Source: an uncultured Rhodanobacteraceae bacterium (GTDB lineage: Bacteria; Pseudomonadota; Gammaproteobacteria; Xanthomonadales; SZUA-5). From it: a DNA stretch of 27,346 bases. Location of the stretch: the NCBI GenBank assembly GCA_937928755.1, contig CALEZI010000035.1:1-27346 (forward strand). Direction: 5' to 3'. Below are positions 14,453 to 22,826 of the stretch, one piece after another. Position numbers and translations under genes: made by a program. The notes beneath the pieces were generated by a model. It was not told the origin of the DNA, did no database searches, and saw only the letters and a list, made by a program, of their open reading frames with translations. Each line of letters starts with the position of its first letter. Position 1 is the first letter of the stretch.

Positions 14453-15919
14453 CTATTGCGATGTTGTCGGCGGCGCCGCCCGATGCCACTCGGTGACCTG
14501 CTGATAGCCATGCCCGGCCGAGTACAGCAGGTCCTCGCGCCAGGTCGGCGCCACCAGCTGCAGACCGACCGGCAGCCCCTCGGAAAAGCCGCACGGCAGT
14601 GACATCGCCGGCAGGCCGGCGAGGTTGACGCCGACCGTGTTGATGTCGGCCAGGTACAGCGCCAGCGGATCTGCGAGCTTCGCACCGAGCTTGAACGCCA
14701 CCGTCGGACTGGTCGGGCCGGCGAGCACATCGACGTCGGCAAACACCCGCGCGTAGTCGTTGGCGATCAGCCGCCGCACCTGCTGCGCGCGTCGGTAATA
14801 GGCGTCGTAGTAGCCGGCGCTGAGCGCGTAGGTGCCGGTCAGAATGCGTTTCTGCACCTCGCGCCCGAAGCCCTCGCTGCGCGAACGTCTGTAGAGGTCG
14901 GCGAGATCCTTCGGGTCGGCGCAGCGGTGGCCAAAACGCACGCCATCGAAGCGCGACAGATTGCTGGACGCTTCGGCGGGCGCGATCACATAGTAGGCCG
15001 CGATGGCGTAGTCGCTGCTGGGAAGGTCGACATCGACGATGCTCGCACCCTGCCGCGCATATTCGGCGATCGCGGCTTCCACCGCGGCGCCGACGCCGTT
15101 CTCGATGCCGGCTCCGAACCATTGCCGCGGACGGCCGATGCGCAAGCCCTTGAGCGAACGTTGCAACGCGCTGTCGACATCGATCTTCGCTCGATCGGTG
15201 CAGGTGGCATCCCGTGGATCGAAGCCGCTCATCACATCCAGCACGCGTGCGCAGTCCTCGACGTTGAGCGCGATCACCCCGGCCTGGTCGAGGCTCGACG
15301 CGTAGGCGACCATGCCCCAGCGCGATACCCGGCCGTAGGTCGGCTTGATGCCGGTGACGCCGCACAGCGCAGCCGGTTGACGGATCGAGCCGCCGGTGTC
15401 GCTGGCGGTGGCGAACGGCACCACGCGTGCGGCGACCAGTGCCGCAGAGCCACCGGAGGAACCGCCCGGCACACGTGTCGTGTCCCACGGATTGTGCACC
15501 GGTCCGAAGTAGCTGTGCTCGTTCGACGAGCCCATCGCGAACTCGTCCATGTTGGCTTTGCCGATCAGCACGCCGCCGGCATCCTCGATGCGCTGATGCA
15601 CCGTCGCGCTGTACGGCGGCACGAAGTGCTCCAGCATGCGCGAGCCGCAGGTGGTCGCGACTCCGGCGGTGCAGAACAGATCCTTGTGCGCATAGGGGAT
15701 GCCGGTCAGGGCGCCGGCGCGGCCCGCGGCTCGATTGACATCGACCGCATCCGCGGCGGCAAGGGCGTGTTCGGTGCCGACGCTGCTGATCAGCGCGTTG
15801 AGGCTGTTCTGCGCCTGCGCGGCGCGCGCCAGGGCGCGTTCGGTCAGCGCGCGCGCAGTACTCGCGCCGCTGGCGAGCGCGGCCAACTGGCCACCGACGG
15901 TATCGAGATCCTGGCTCAT
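14453..15919 (-). CDS. gatA: Asp-tRNA(Asn)/Glu-tRNA(Gln) amidotransferase subunit A
   Basis: 488-aa amidase subunit that releases ammonia from glutamine for GatB. It shows the amidase-signature Lys-Ser-Ser triad: the lysine in IPYAHKDLF, the cis-serine in GGSSGGSAALVAA and the nucleophile serine in SDTGGSIRQPAA, followed by GIKPTYGRVSR. The middle GSSNEHSYFGPVHNPWD and C-terminal AGPTSPTVAF are also family-typical, and the length is normal. Its ATG overlaps the gatC stop (ATGA, 15916-15919), and AAGGTGA inside the end of gatC supplies the ribosome site. The stop TAG at 14453 is followed almost directly by the REP pair. Confidence 0.97.
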   Translation of the reverse strand: MSQDLDTVGGQLAALASGASTARALTERALARAAQAQNSLNALISSVGTEHALAAADAVDVNRAAGRAGALTGIPYAHKDLFCTAGVATTCGSRMLEHFVPPYSATVHQRIEDAGGVLIGKANMDEFAMGSSNEHSYFGPVHNPWDTTRVPGGSSGGSAALVAARVVPFATASDTGGSIRQPAALCGVTGIKPTYGRVSRWGMVAYASSLDQAGVIALNVEDCARVLDVMSGFDPRDATCTDRAKIDVDSALQRSLKGLRIGRPRQWFGAGIENGVGAAVEAAIAEYARQGASIVDVDLPSSDYAIAAYYVIAPAEASSNLSRFDGVRFGHRCADPKDLADLYRRSRSEGFGREVQKRILTGTYALSAGYYDAYYRRAQQVRRLIANDYARVFADVDVLAGPTSPTVAFKLGAKLADPLALYLADINTVGVNLAGLPAMSLPCGFSEGLPVGLQLVAPTWREDLLYSAGHGYQQVTEWHRAAPPTTSQ

Positions 15920-16203
15920 TCGATCACCTTCGGCACCAGGTAATACCCGGCGCTCTCGGCTGGCGCGACGGCCGCCAGTGCCTCGCGCTGGTCAGTTTCG
16001 CTGACCACGTCGGGCCGCAGACGCAGGGTCGGATCGCCCGGATGCGCCAGCGGCGCGAGACCATCGACCGGCGCCGCGGCGAGGGCGTCGAACAGGTCGA
16101 GCACCGCAGACAGTTCCGCGGCCAGCGACACTTCCTGGTCAACGGGGATGGCCAACCGGGCCAACTCGGCAATGGCGCGCACCTTGGCGCTGTCGACAGA
16201 CAC
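15916..16203 (-). CDS. gatC: Asp-tRNA(Asn)/Glu-tRNA(Gln) amidotransferase subunit C
   Basis: 95-aa small subunit that wraps around and stabilises the GatA-GatB interface. It has the usual pattern VRAIAELARLAI, then LSAVLDLFDALAAAPVDGLAPLAHP, then LRPDVVSETDQREA, and the C-terminal YYLVPKVIE. The length is normal. It starts with GTG at 16203 and no strong ribosome site is visible. It is the first gene of the operon. A TATGTT box is present on the minus strand at 16234-16239 without a matching -35 box. It is divergent from the helicase gene across a 407-bp space. Confidence 0.95.
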   Translation of the reverse strand: MSVDSAKVRAIAELARLAIPVDQEVSLAAELSAVLDLFDALAAAPVDGLAPLAHPGDPTLRLRPDVVSETDQREALAAVAPAESAGYYLVPKVIE

Positions 16204-16276
16204 AGGCGTTCACATCAGATTGCGTTGCGCCGCAACATAGCAAGGAAAGGGTCGAGTGGTGTAGGCGTGCTCCCAG

Positions 16277-16387
16277 GTGGGTCCAGACTTGTCCGGACGC
16301 TCTTGCCTTTGCCGTGGTGGGTCCAGACTTGTCTGGACGCTTTTCCAGCAGGCAATCCCAACAGCGTCCAGACAAGTCTGGACCCAC
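16277..16387. repeat. three copies of a GTCCAGAC palindrome (two direct, one inverted)
   Basis: The unit is GTGGGTCCAGACTTGTCTGG followed by ACGCT, whose core GTCCAGAC-TT-GTCTGGAC is an 8-bp palindromic stem. Copy A (16278-16302) has one change (GTCCGGAC), copy B (16318-16342) is perfect and copy C (16363-16387) is inverted. Between B and C lies about 20 bp of unique sequence. This is a third REP-like family in the window and occupies the gatC/helicase divergent space; 16204-16276 and 16388-16515 show nothing else recognisable. Confidence 0.8.
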
Positions 16388-16515
16388 AAGAGCGCCGCGC
16401 GGCCCGCGAGCCTTTCGCGCGCCCCTTCACTGAACGCCAGCCCCCACGCTAACCGTTCGTCGGTCGCTTTCTCTCTCCGAGTCCTGTAAGGTCCGCCTCG
16501 CTCGTGTGTTTCTGT

Positions 16516-16544
16516 TTGCGACAGTCCACGCTTCTCGTTACAAC
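16516..16544 (+). promoter_or_regulatory. putative sigma70 promoter of the DEAD-box helicase gene
   Basis: TTGCGA (16516-16521) and TACAAC (16539-16544) are separated by exactly 17 bp. Transcription would start near 16551, leaving an untranslated leader of about 60 bases before the ATG at 16611. Confidence 0.4.
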
Positions 16545-16610
16545 TTAACCATCCCGCGATCCGCGCAGCCTTGGCAACGCATCGAGATCGCAATCCTCGA
16601 TGAGGTTTCC

Positions 16611-17930
<1,320 letters not shown>

Positions 17931-17943
17931 GTCGCGGTAAGCA

Positions 17944-17970
17944 TCGATCGCGGGCGCTGCCCGCGATCGA
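17944..17970. terminator. perfect 12-bp hairpin after the helicase gene
   Basis: TCGATCGCGGGC (17944-17955) pairs with GCCCGCGATCGA (17959-17970) around a 3-nt GCT loop. It sits 14 bases past the stop codon. There is no T run after it, so it may be a factor-assisted stop, an mRNA 3' end protector or part of the REP cluster that follows. Confidence 0.5.
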
Positions 17971-17973
17971 GAT

Positions 17974-18000
17974 CATCGCGCGAGCGCGCTCCCGCAAGCT
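17974..18000 (-). repeat. REP-like GGGAGCG element
   Basis: On the minus strand the sequence reads TTGCGGGAGCGCGCTCGCGC followed by GATGA, with a GCGC-GA-GCGC core. It shares the GGGAGCG-x-x-x-TC-x-x-x-CGCGA layout of the REP-like element at 2880-2943 and may form one mosaic with the preceding hairpin. Confidence 0.45.
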
Positions 18001-18019
18001 CCTGGTTAGTAGACGTCGG

Positions 18020-18047
18020 TCACGTTGCCCGCAAGGGCTACGTGACA
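18020..18047 (+). repeat. CACGTTGCCC-type REP hairpin, single copy
   Basis: GTCACGTTGCCC, loop GCAA, GGGCTACGTGAC. The stem has 11 pairs and the same T·T mismatch (18027 with 18040) seen in the gatA/gatB pair, and is capped by a GNRA-type GCAA loop. It lies 31 bp before a GCAAAG inverted-arm element. Confidence 0.8.
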
Positions 18048-18078
18048 TCGGCTGCCTTGTGCCCGTCACAAAAGGCCC

Positions 18079-18198
18079 TTGTCCGCAAAGGACGCAAAGA
18101 ACGCAAAGGAGAGCGGGAAGCAAGGTCTTTGGACCAACACCACACTCTCGGTGCCCTCCCTTTTCTCTCTTTGCGTTCTTTGCGTCCTTTGCGGACAA
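18079..18198. repeat. GCAAAG inverted-arm element, copy 2
   Basis: The left arm TTGTCCGCAAAGGACGCAAA plus GAACGCAAAG (18079-18108) is perfectly inverted at 18169-18198, giving a 30-bp stem around a 60-bp core unrelated to copy 1. Each arm has three 9-bp units. The element lies between the convergent helicase and sensor-regulator genes, so it could form a long hairpin at the 3' end of both transcripts. It is the main content of the 313-bp space 17931-18243. Confidence 0.88.
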
Positions 18199-18243
18199 AA
18201 AACTGCCTCCGAAGCTGCCGCACCGTTCGATGTGCAGGGAGTC

Positions 18244-21200
18244 TCACCCCCGCACTTCCTTCCGCGGCGTCCCCGGCGACAGCAGTTCCGATGGTGCGCA
18301 GCCGTGTTGTTGGCGGAAGGCGCGGGCGAAGCTGGACATGCTTTCGAAACCCACCGCGTAAGCCACTTCGGTGACATTGCCAGCGCCGCTGACGAGCAGT
18401 TCGTGAGCGCGTTGCAGGCGGCGCTCGCGCAGGAATTCGCTGGGGTTGCTGCCGCATTGCGCCTTCAGGCGACGGAATAGGGCGGAGCGGTCCAGATGCA
18501 TCGCGCTGGCCAGTTGGTCGACGCCGAAAGCGCTGTTGCCGAGTTGTTCGGCGATCACCTGATCGAGCTTGTGGCGCCAGCGGTCCTCGTCGCGCGCCTG
18601 TTTGGGCAGCGGCAGTGGCGGCAATGGCTCGCGCGACAGCTTGAGCTGCAATCGATGCGCCTGCGCCAACATCGCGCCAATGCGCGCCAGCAACTCGCTC
18701 GAATCGAAGGGCTTGGCCAGATAATCGTCGGCACCCGCATTGAGTCCGGCGACGGCGTGATCGGCACCGGCTTTCGCGGTCAGCAGCAGCAATGAGATGG
18801 CCGCCGTTTCGGGATCGGCGCGCAGGCGCCGCGTCAGTTCGACGCCGTCGAAGCCCGGCATCATGACATCGGACACGATCACATCGGGCAACTGGCAACG
18901 CGCCTGCGCCAATGCAGTCGGACCATCTTCGGCTTCGATCACCCGATAGCGCGATTCCAGCAACTGGCGCACGCGCATGCGCAGATCGGGGTGGTCGTCG
19001 ACCACCAGCACCAGTGGCGGCTCGCGTGCGCCATCGCCGTCAAGTTCGGGGTCGGCGGTGCTGCTGGCCACGCTGACGGGGGTCGGGTCGACTACGGCCG
19101 GCGCCATGGTACCGGCCTCCGCCGCGGCCGTCGCCAACGGCAGTCTGATCGTGAACTCGCTGCCCGCGCCCAGCGTGCTGGCGACATCGATACGACCGCC
19201 GTGGCGCTCGACAATCTCGCGCGACAGCGCCAGACCGACGCCGTAGCCGGACGAGTCGGCGCCATCGACGGCGCGGAAGAAGCGGTCGAACACATGCGGC
19301 AGCAGTTCCGGCGCAATGCCGCGCCCGTTGTCGCGCACGCGGATCAATGCACGCTCGGAGTCCTCGGCAAGCTCGACCTGGATCTGGCCGTTGCGCGGCG
19401 TGAACTTGGCAGCATTGCCGATCAGGTTGGCGACCACGCGTTCGATCTGGATCGGGTCCGCCGCAATCTTGAGTGTGCTGATCTCGCAGATCAGTTCGAT
19501 TCGATGACCAAAGCGGGCGACCAGCGGCACGCTGTCGTCGACCAGGCGCTGGAGCAGGCTCACCAGGTCGACCGCCTCGCGGCGCAGCGGCAACTGGCCG
19601 TGTTCCATGCGATTGACGTCGAGCAACTCGACGATCAGATCGAGCACCCGGCGCGCATTGCGATTGGCCAGTTCCAGTTGCTCGCGGGTGCGCTCACCCA
19701 GACGCGTGCGCGGGTCCTTGAGCACATCGTCGAGCGGTCCCATCACCAGGGTCAGCGGCGTGCGGAACTCGTGACCCACGTTGACGAAGAAGCGCGTCTT
19801 CAGCTCGTCCGCCAGCTTGAGTTGCTCGGCCTGTTCGGCGAGTTGCTGGTTCTGCTCGGCGAGGGTGACGGTGCGCTCGTCGACGATGCGCTCCAGCTCG
19901 CGTTGGCGTTGTCTCATCGCTTGCTGTCGCCAACGCGCACCGGAGCGCGCGGCGAGCGCGAGCGCGAGAAACCCCATGGCCATGTACCCGGCGTAGGCGA
20001 TGATTGACTGCGACCACGGAGTGGGAACCCGCATCGCCGCGCTCAACGTCGAGCGGACATTGCCGTAGGCGTCACTCGCCTCGATCGCCAGGCTGTAGCT
20101 GCCGGGTGGCAGCCGCATGAAGCTGCGCTCGCCCAGCGGACTCCATGCGCTCCAATCCGATTCCCAGCCGGCGAGGCGCGTGCGGTAACGTCTGCCGGCG
20201 GCTTCTTCGTAGGCCGTCAAGGCGTAGTTGAACGTGAGGTTGCCATCCGGGTTGCCAGTGGCATCGACCAGAACCTTTGCGCTGTTGCCGAAGGCACGGC
20301 GGCGGTCGAGGTCCAACCGAACCACACCGTGATTGCGCCCGATCCAGACCACCGAGCCCTCGCGCAGGAAATCGTAGCTGGCCTGGCGGCTGAACTCGCG
20401 ACTGAACAGATCGCCCTGCCAGCGATAGCCGCCGGCTTCGCGCCAATAGACGCCGTGTACGCCGTTGGCGCGCACCCAGAGATTGCCGTCGCTGTCTTCG
20501 TCGACGCGGAACGGGCGTGATCCGCGTGCCTCCAGCGGGCCGCCAATGCTCAACGACACGAAGCGTTCGCCAGCGGCGTCGAACTGCATCAGGCCGTCGT
20601 AACCGAGAAACCAGGGACCGGCACTGCCGGTTTGCACGTGGATTCGACCTTCGGCCGGCAGGCCATGCGGTGTTCCGAAAGCGTCCACGACGTCGCCGCC
20701 AGCACTCAGTTGGATGCGCTCGATCCGGTGTCCCCCGTCAGAAAGCCACAGCGTCTGTGCATCGCCTTCCACGACATGCGACGCGCGACCGCTGACGGCG
20801 ATCGTGCGCACGCTTGGCGTTGCGTCGCTGGCCTGATCGATCACAAACAGTGCGCCAGGACCGGAGACATAGATCCGATCTTCATGAAAGCGCGAGGCAG
20901 TCAATGCGCGAACCTGGCGCAAGCCATCGATGCGCTGCAGGGGTTGCAGCGCGCCTTGATCGTCAAATCGCGTACGGAACAGGTTTCCGGAAGACAGCCA
21001 AAGCCAGTCGCCTGCGCTGACGGAATCGGTGATCGCCGGGCGTTCTGGCTCGCGAAGCTCGAAGCGCGCCGGTTTAGGCGCATCACCGGGTACCAGTTCG
21101 AACAGGCCGCTGGCGCTCGCGGCCAGCATTCGACCCTGGTGACGCAGCAGTCTGGCGACACCATCGAGACCTTGTTCCGCGCCGAAATGGGTCATTCCAC

Positions 21201-22242
21201 TGCGCCGGTCGATGCGGGCCAACATGGCGGTCATGCCCACCCACAGCCCGTGATCGGCGTCCTCGAACAGCGACCGGGCTGCGGGCGTGGGCAGGCCGGA
21301 GGCCGTGCCGTAGTGCTCGCGCGGGTGCCCCTGTCGATCGATGACGTGCACGCCGTCGCGTTGGGTCGCCAGCGCCACGTGGCCATCGCGCAATGCCACT
21401 GCGGCCGTAGGCGCCATACGCTCCAGGGAAGCCAGCAGCGGCGAATCCAATTCCACCAACCCTGCACCCGAAAGACGCCAGATGCCGCGTGCGGCGATGA
21501 CCAGGCTGCTGCCGTCGTCCAGTTCTGCGGCGACTGCGCCACCACGGGTACTCATGGCTTCACCGCCCGCCACCGGAGTGGCCACGACCTCACGCCCGTC
21601 GAGCCGCAGCGACAGCAGACCCTGCTGGCGCGAGACCACGTGCAGGTGTCCGTCATGCACGAAGGCGCCCTTGTTGATCAGTGGATCGTGCCAGCCGCTC
21701 GCGCTGCCATCCGCGTGCAGGACCAGGACATGCATGAAAAACTTGAACCAGATGGCATCGCCCAACCGGACGATCTTGTGCACATCCTGGAACTGGCGGA
21801 ACTCATCCGGCACCGCGGCCGTGATGTCGACATAGTTGCCGGGCCGGCCGCTGGCGCCCGCTTCGAAATAGCCAAGGCGATTGCTGGTGGGTGCATACAG
21901 TCGGCTGCCCGCGGGCATCCCGGTCGTGCCTTCGGCGTTCGCTGACCGGCACGGACCCTCGCAGTCGAGCAGGATGGCCAGCATTCCGCCCAGCGTGCTG
22001 CCGGTCGCGAAGTCGGCAAAACGCTCACCGTCGAAAACCACGACTGTGTTGGATGCAGCGAACAGAATGCGTCCGGCGGGATCGCTGGTGATGGCGTTGA
22101 TATACGGCGGGACCGACAAGTGATCGGTTGAGTGCAAGGCGATGGCGGCGCGACCGACTTCGCTGCCCGATGTCGGCAGCATCCATCCCAGGCCCACCAC
22201 CAATGCCAGCAGGCGCTTCACGCGAATCCAGGAATGCATCAT
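18244..22242 (-). CDS. hybrid two-component system sensor/regulator (propeller-Y_Y_Y-HK-REC-AraC)
   Basis: 1332-aa one-protein signalling system. It begins MMHSWIRVKRLLALVVGLGW, a signal/anchor segment. A periplasmic beta-propeller region with repeats such as DADHGLWVGM and DSDGNLWVRA covers about 35-650, followed by a Y_Y_Y-type domain (RTRLAGWESDWSAWSP, PPGSYSLAIEASD). A membrane segment lies at about 746-766 (IIAYAGYMAMGFLALALA). Inside the cell come a coiled coil, the histidine kinase (GHEFRTPL with His near 824, NLIGNAAKFTPR, DNGRGI, GYGVGLALS), a receiver with phospho-acceptor D near 1125 (VIVSDVMMPGFDG), and an AraC-type helix-turn-helix pair (about 1220-1320). This is the HTCS layout best known from Bacteroidetes polysaccharide utilisation. 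The start at 22242 overlaps the stop of the upstream gene (ATGA). Confidence 0.95.
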   Translation of the reverse strand: MMHSWIRVKRLLALVVGLGWMLPTSGSEVGRAAIALHSTDHLSVPPYINAITSDPAGRILFAASNTVVVFDGERFADFATGSTLGGMLAILLDCEGPCRSANAEGTTGMPAGSRLYAPTSNRLGYFEAGASGRPGNYVDITAAVPDEFRQFQDVHKIVRLGDAIWFKFFMHVLVLHADGSASGWHDPLINKGAFVHDGHLHVVSRQQGLLSLRLDGREVVATPVAGGEAMSTRGGAVAAELDDGSSLVIAARGIWRLSGAGLVELDSPLLASLERMAPTAAVALRDGHVALATQRDGVHVIDRQGHPREHYGTASGLPTPAARSLFEDADHGLWVGMTAMLARIDRRSGMTHFGAEQGLDGVARLLRHQGRMLAASASGLFELVPGDAPKPARFELREPERPAITDSVSAGDWLWLSSGNLFRTRFDDQGALQPLQRIDGLRQVRALTASRFHEDRIYVSGPGALFVIDQASDATPSVRTIAVSGRASHVVEGDAQTLWLSDGGHRIERIQLSAGGDVVDAFGTPHGLPAEGRIHVQTGSAGPWFLGYDGLMQFDAAGERFVSLSIGGPLEARGSRPFRVDEDSDGNLWVRANGVHGVYWREAGGYRWQGDLFSREFSRQASYDFLREGSVVWIGRNHGVVRLDLDRRRAFGNSAKVLVDATGNPDGNLTFNYALTAYEEAAGRRYRTRLAGWESDWSAWSPLGERSFMRLPPGSYSLAIEASDAYGNVRSTLSAAMRVPTPWSQSIIAYAGYMAMGFLALALAARSGARWRQQAMRQRQRELERIVDERTVTLAEQNQQLAEQAEQLKLADELKTRFFVNVGHEFRTPLTLVMGPLDDVLKDPRTRLGERTREQLELANRNARRVLDLIVELLDVNRMEHGQLPLRREAVDLVSLLQRLVDDSVPLVARFGHRIELICEISTLKIAADPIQIERVVANLIGNAAKFTPRNGQIQVELAEDSERALIRVRDNGRGIAPELLPHVFDRFFRAVDGADSSGYGVGLALSREIVERHGGRIDVASTLGAGSEFTIRLPLATAAAEAGTMAPAVVDPTPVSVASSTADPELDGDGAREPPLVLVVDDHPDLRMRVRQLLESRYRVIEAEDGPTALAQARCQLPDVIVSDVMMPGFDGVELTRRLRADPETAAISLLLLTAKAGADHAVAGLNAGADDYLAKPFDSSELLARIGAMLAQAHRLQLKLSREPLPPLPLPKQARDEDRWRHKLDQVIAEQLGNSAFGVDQLASAMHLDRSALFRRLKAQCGSNPSEFLRERRLQRAHELLVSGAGNVTEVAYAVGFESMSSFARAFRQQHGCAPSELLSPGTPRKEVRG

Positions 22243-22637
22243 TTGATCCCGCTGGTCGTTACTGACACGCCAGGTTGAACCGCTACCCAAAGTCTGAAGA
22301 TCGCATCAAGCAACGTATCCCGGTAGTAGGGTGCCGGCAACCGCCAAATACCGGGCCCGATTTCCGCCAGCGTTCCCGGGCGTCCCGGCGCGCTCAGGCA
22401 GAGCATCGCGCAGAGCGGGGGATTCGGCGGGATTCGGCTGCATAACCACAGGTCGACGCGCCAACGCGCAACAGCGTCTTCGCTTTCCGTTGCGTCCACC
22501 CGACAGCCCGGCCACTGCTGCTGGATCAAGCCGCGCAAGTAGATCAGCAGTTCCGCTTCGAGCGCGAAGCAGCCGATGCGCAGCGGGCCCAGCCGGCGGC
22601 GACGACTATCGTGTACCGGGATTGGCGGGATCGACAT
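22239..22637 (-). CDS. small protein resembling a degenerate receiver domain, coupled to the hybrid sensor
   Basis: 132-aa frame starting MSIPPIPVHDSRRRRLGPLR and ending with TGA inside the ATGATG that starts the hybrid sensor (4-bp overlap), which argues for a real, co-translated gene. Residues about 18-120 follow the receiver pattern: LRIGCFALEAELLIYLRGLI (strand 1, helix 1), CRVDATESEDAVARWRVDLWLCS (helix 2, strand 3), CAMLCLSAP (strand 4) and IWRLPAPYYRDTLLDAIFRLW, which resembles the KP-loop and last helix. The usual DD pair, phospho-Asp (DLWLCS here) and KP lysine (LP here) are all missing, so it could not be phosphorylated in the normal way. This is a fold inference from pattern only. 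No clear ribosome site is seen; the frame stays open to 22847. It could also be a non-receiver hypothetical protein. Confidence 0.55.
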   Translation of the reverse strand: MSIPPIPVHDSRRRRLGPLRIGCFALEAELLIYLRGLIQQQWPGCRVDATESEDAVARWRVDLWLCSRIPPNPPLCAMLCLSAPGRPGTLAEIGPGIWRLPAPYYRDTLLDAIFRLWVAVQPGVSVTTSGIK

Positions 22638-22826
22638 TCGACAAGGTTCGCCGACGCCGCCCAGGGCCGCTGCGCCGGAGGTTGCCAGCTTTGATCCGGA
22701 TGGTGCACGCCCGGCCAAACGTGCATTGCACCATCGGGATCGAAGCTGCGCATCCGTGCGCGCAGCGGCTGGCGCCGGGAAGCGCTTGACTGTGATCCAC
22801 CGTCGATTCCCAGCCCGGAGTTGGTC

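Noticed and set aside
16277..16387. Possible short CRISPR array
   Set aside because: The units are self-palindromic, the third is inverted, the spacing is irregular, there are only three copies and no cas gene is present.
16210..16593. 127-codon minus-strand frame upstream of the helicase gene
   Set aside because: It runs through the palindromic repeats and the predicted helicase promoter and leader, and repeats the same RLVWT/QTCLD peptide because of the DNA repeats.
22331..22789. Plus-strand frame opposite the small pseudo-receiver-like gene
   Set aside because: Its product is Arg/Ala/Pro-rich without motifs, and the minus-strand frame has the stop-start overlap with the sensor gene.
22787..22792. 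TTGACT as a -35 box for the first beta-helix gene
   Set aside because: No acceptable -10 hexamer lies 15-19 bases downstream.
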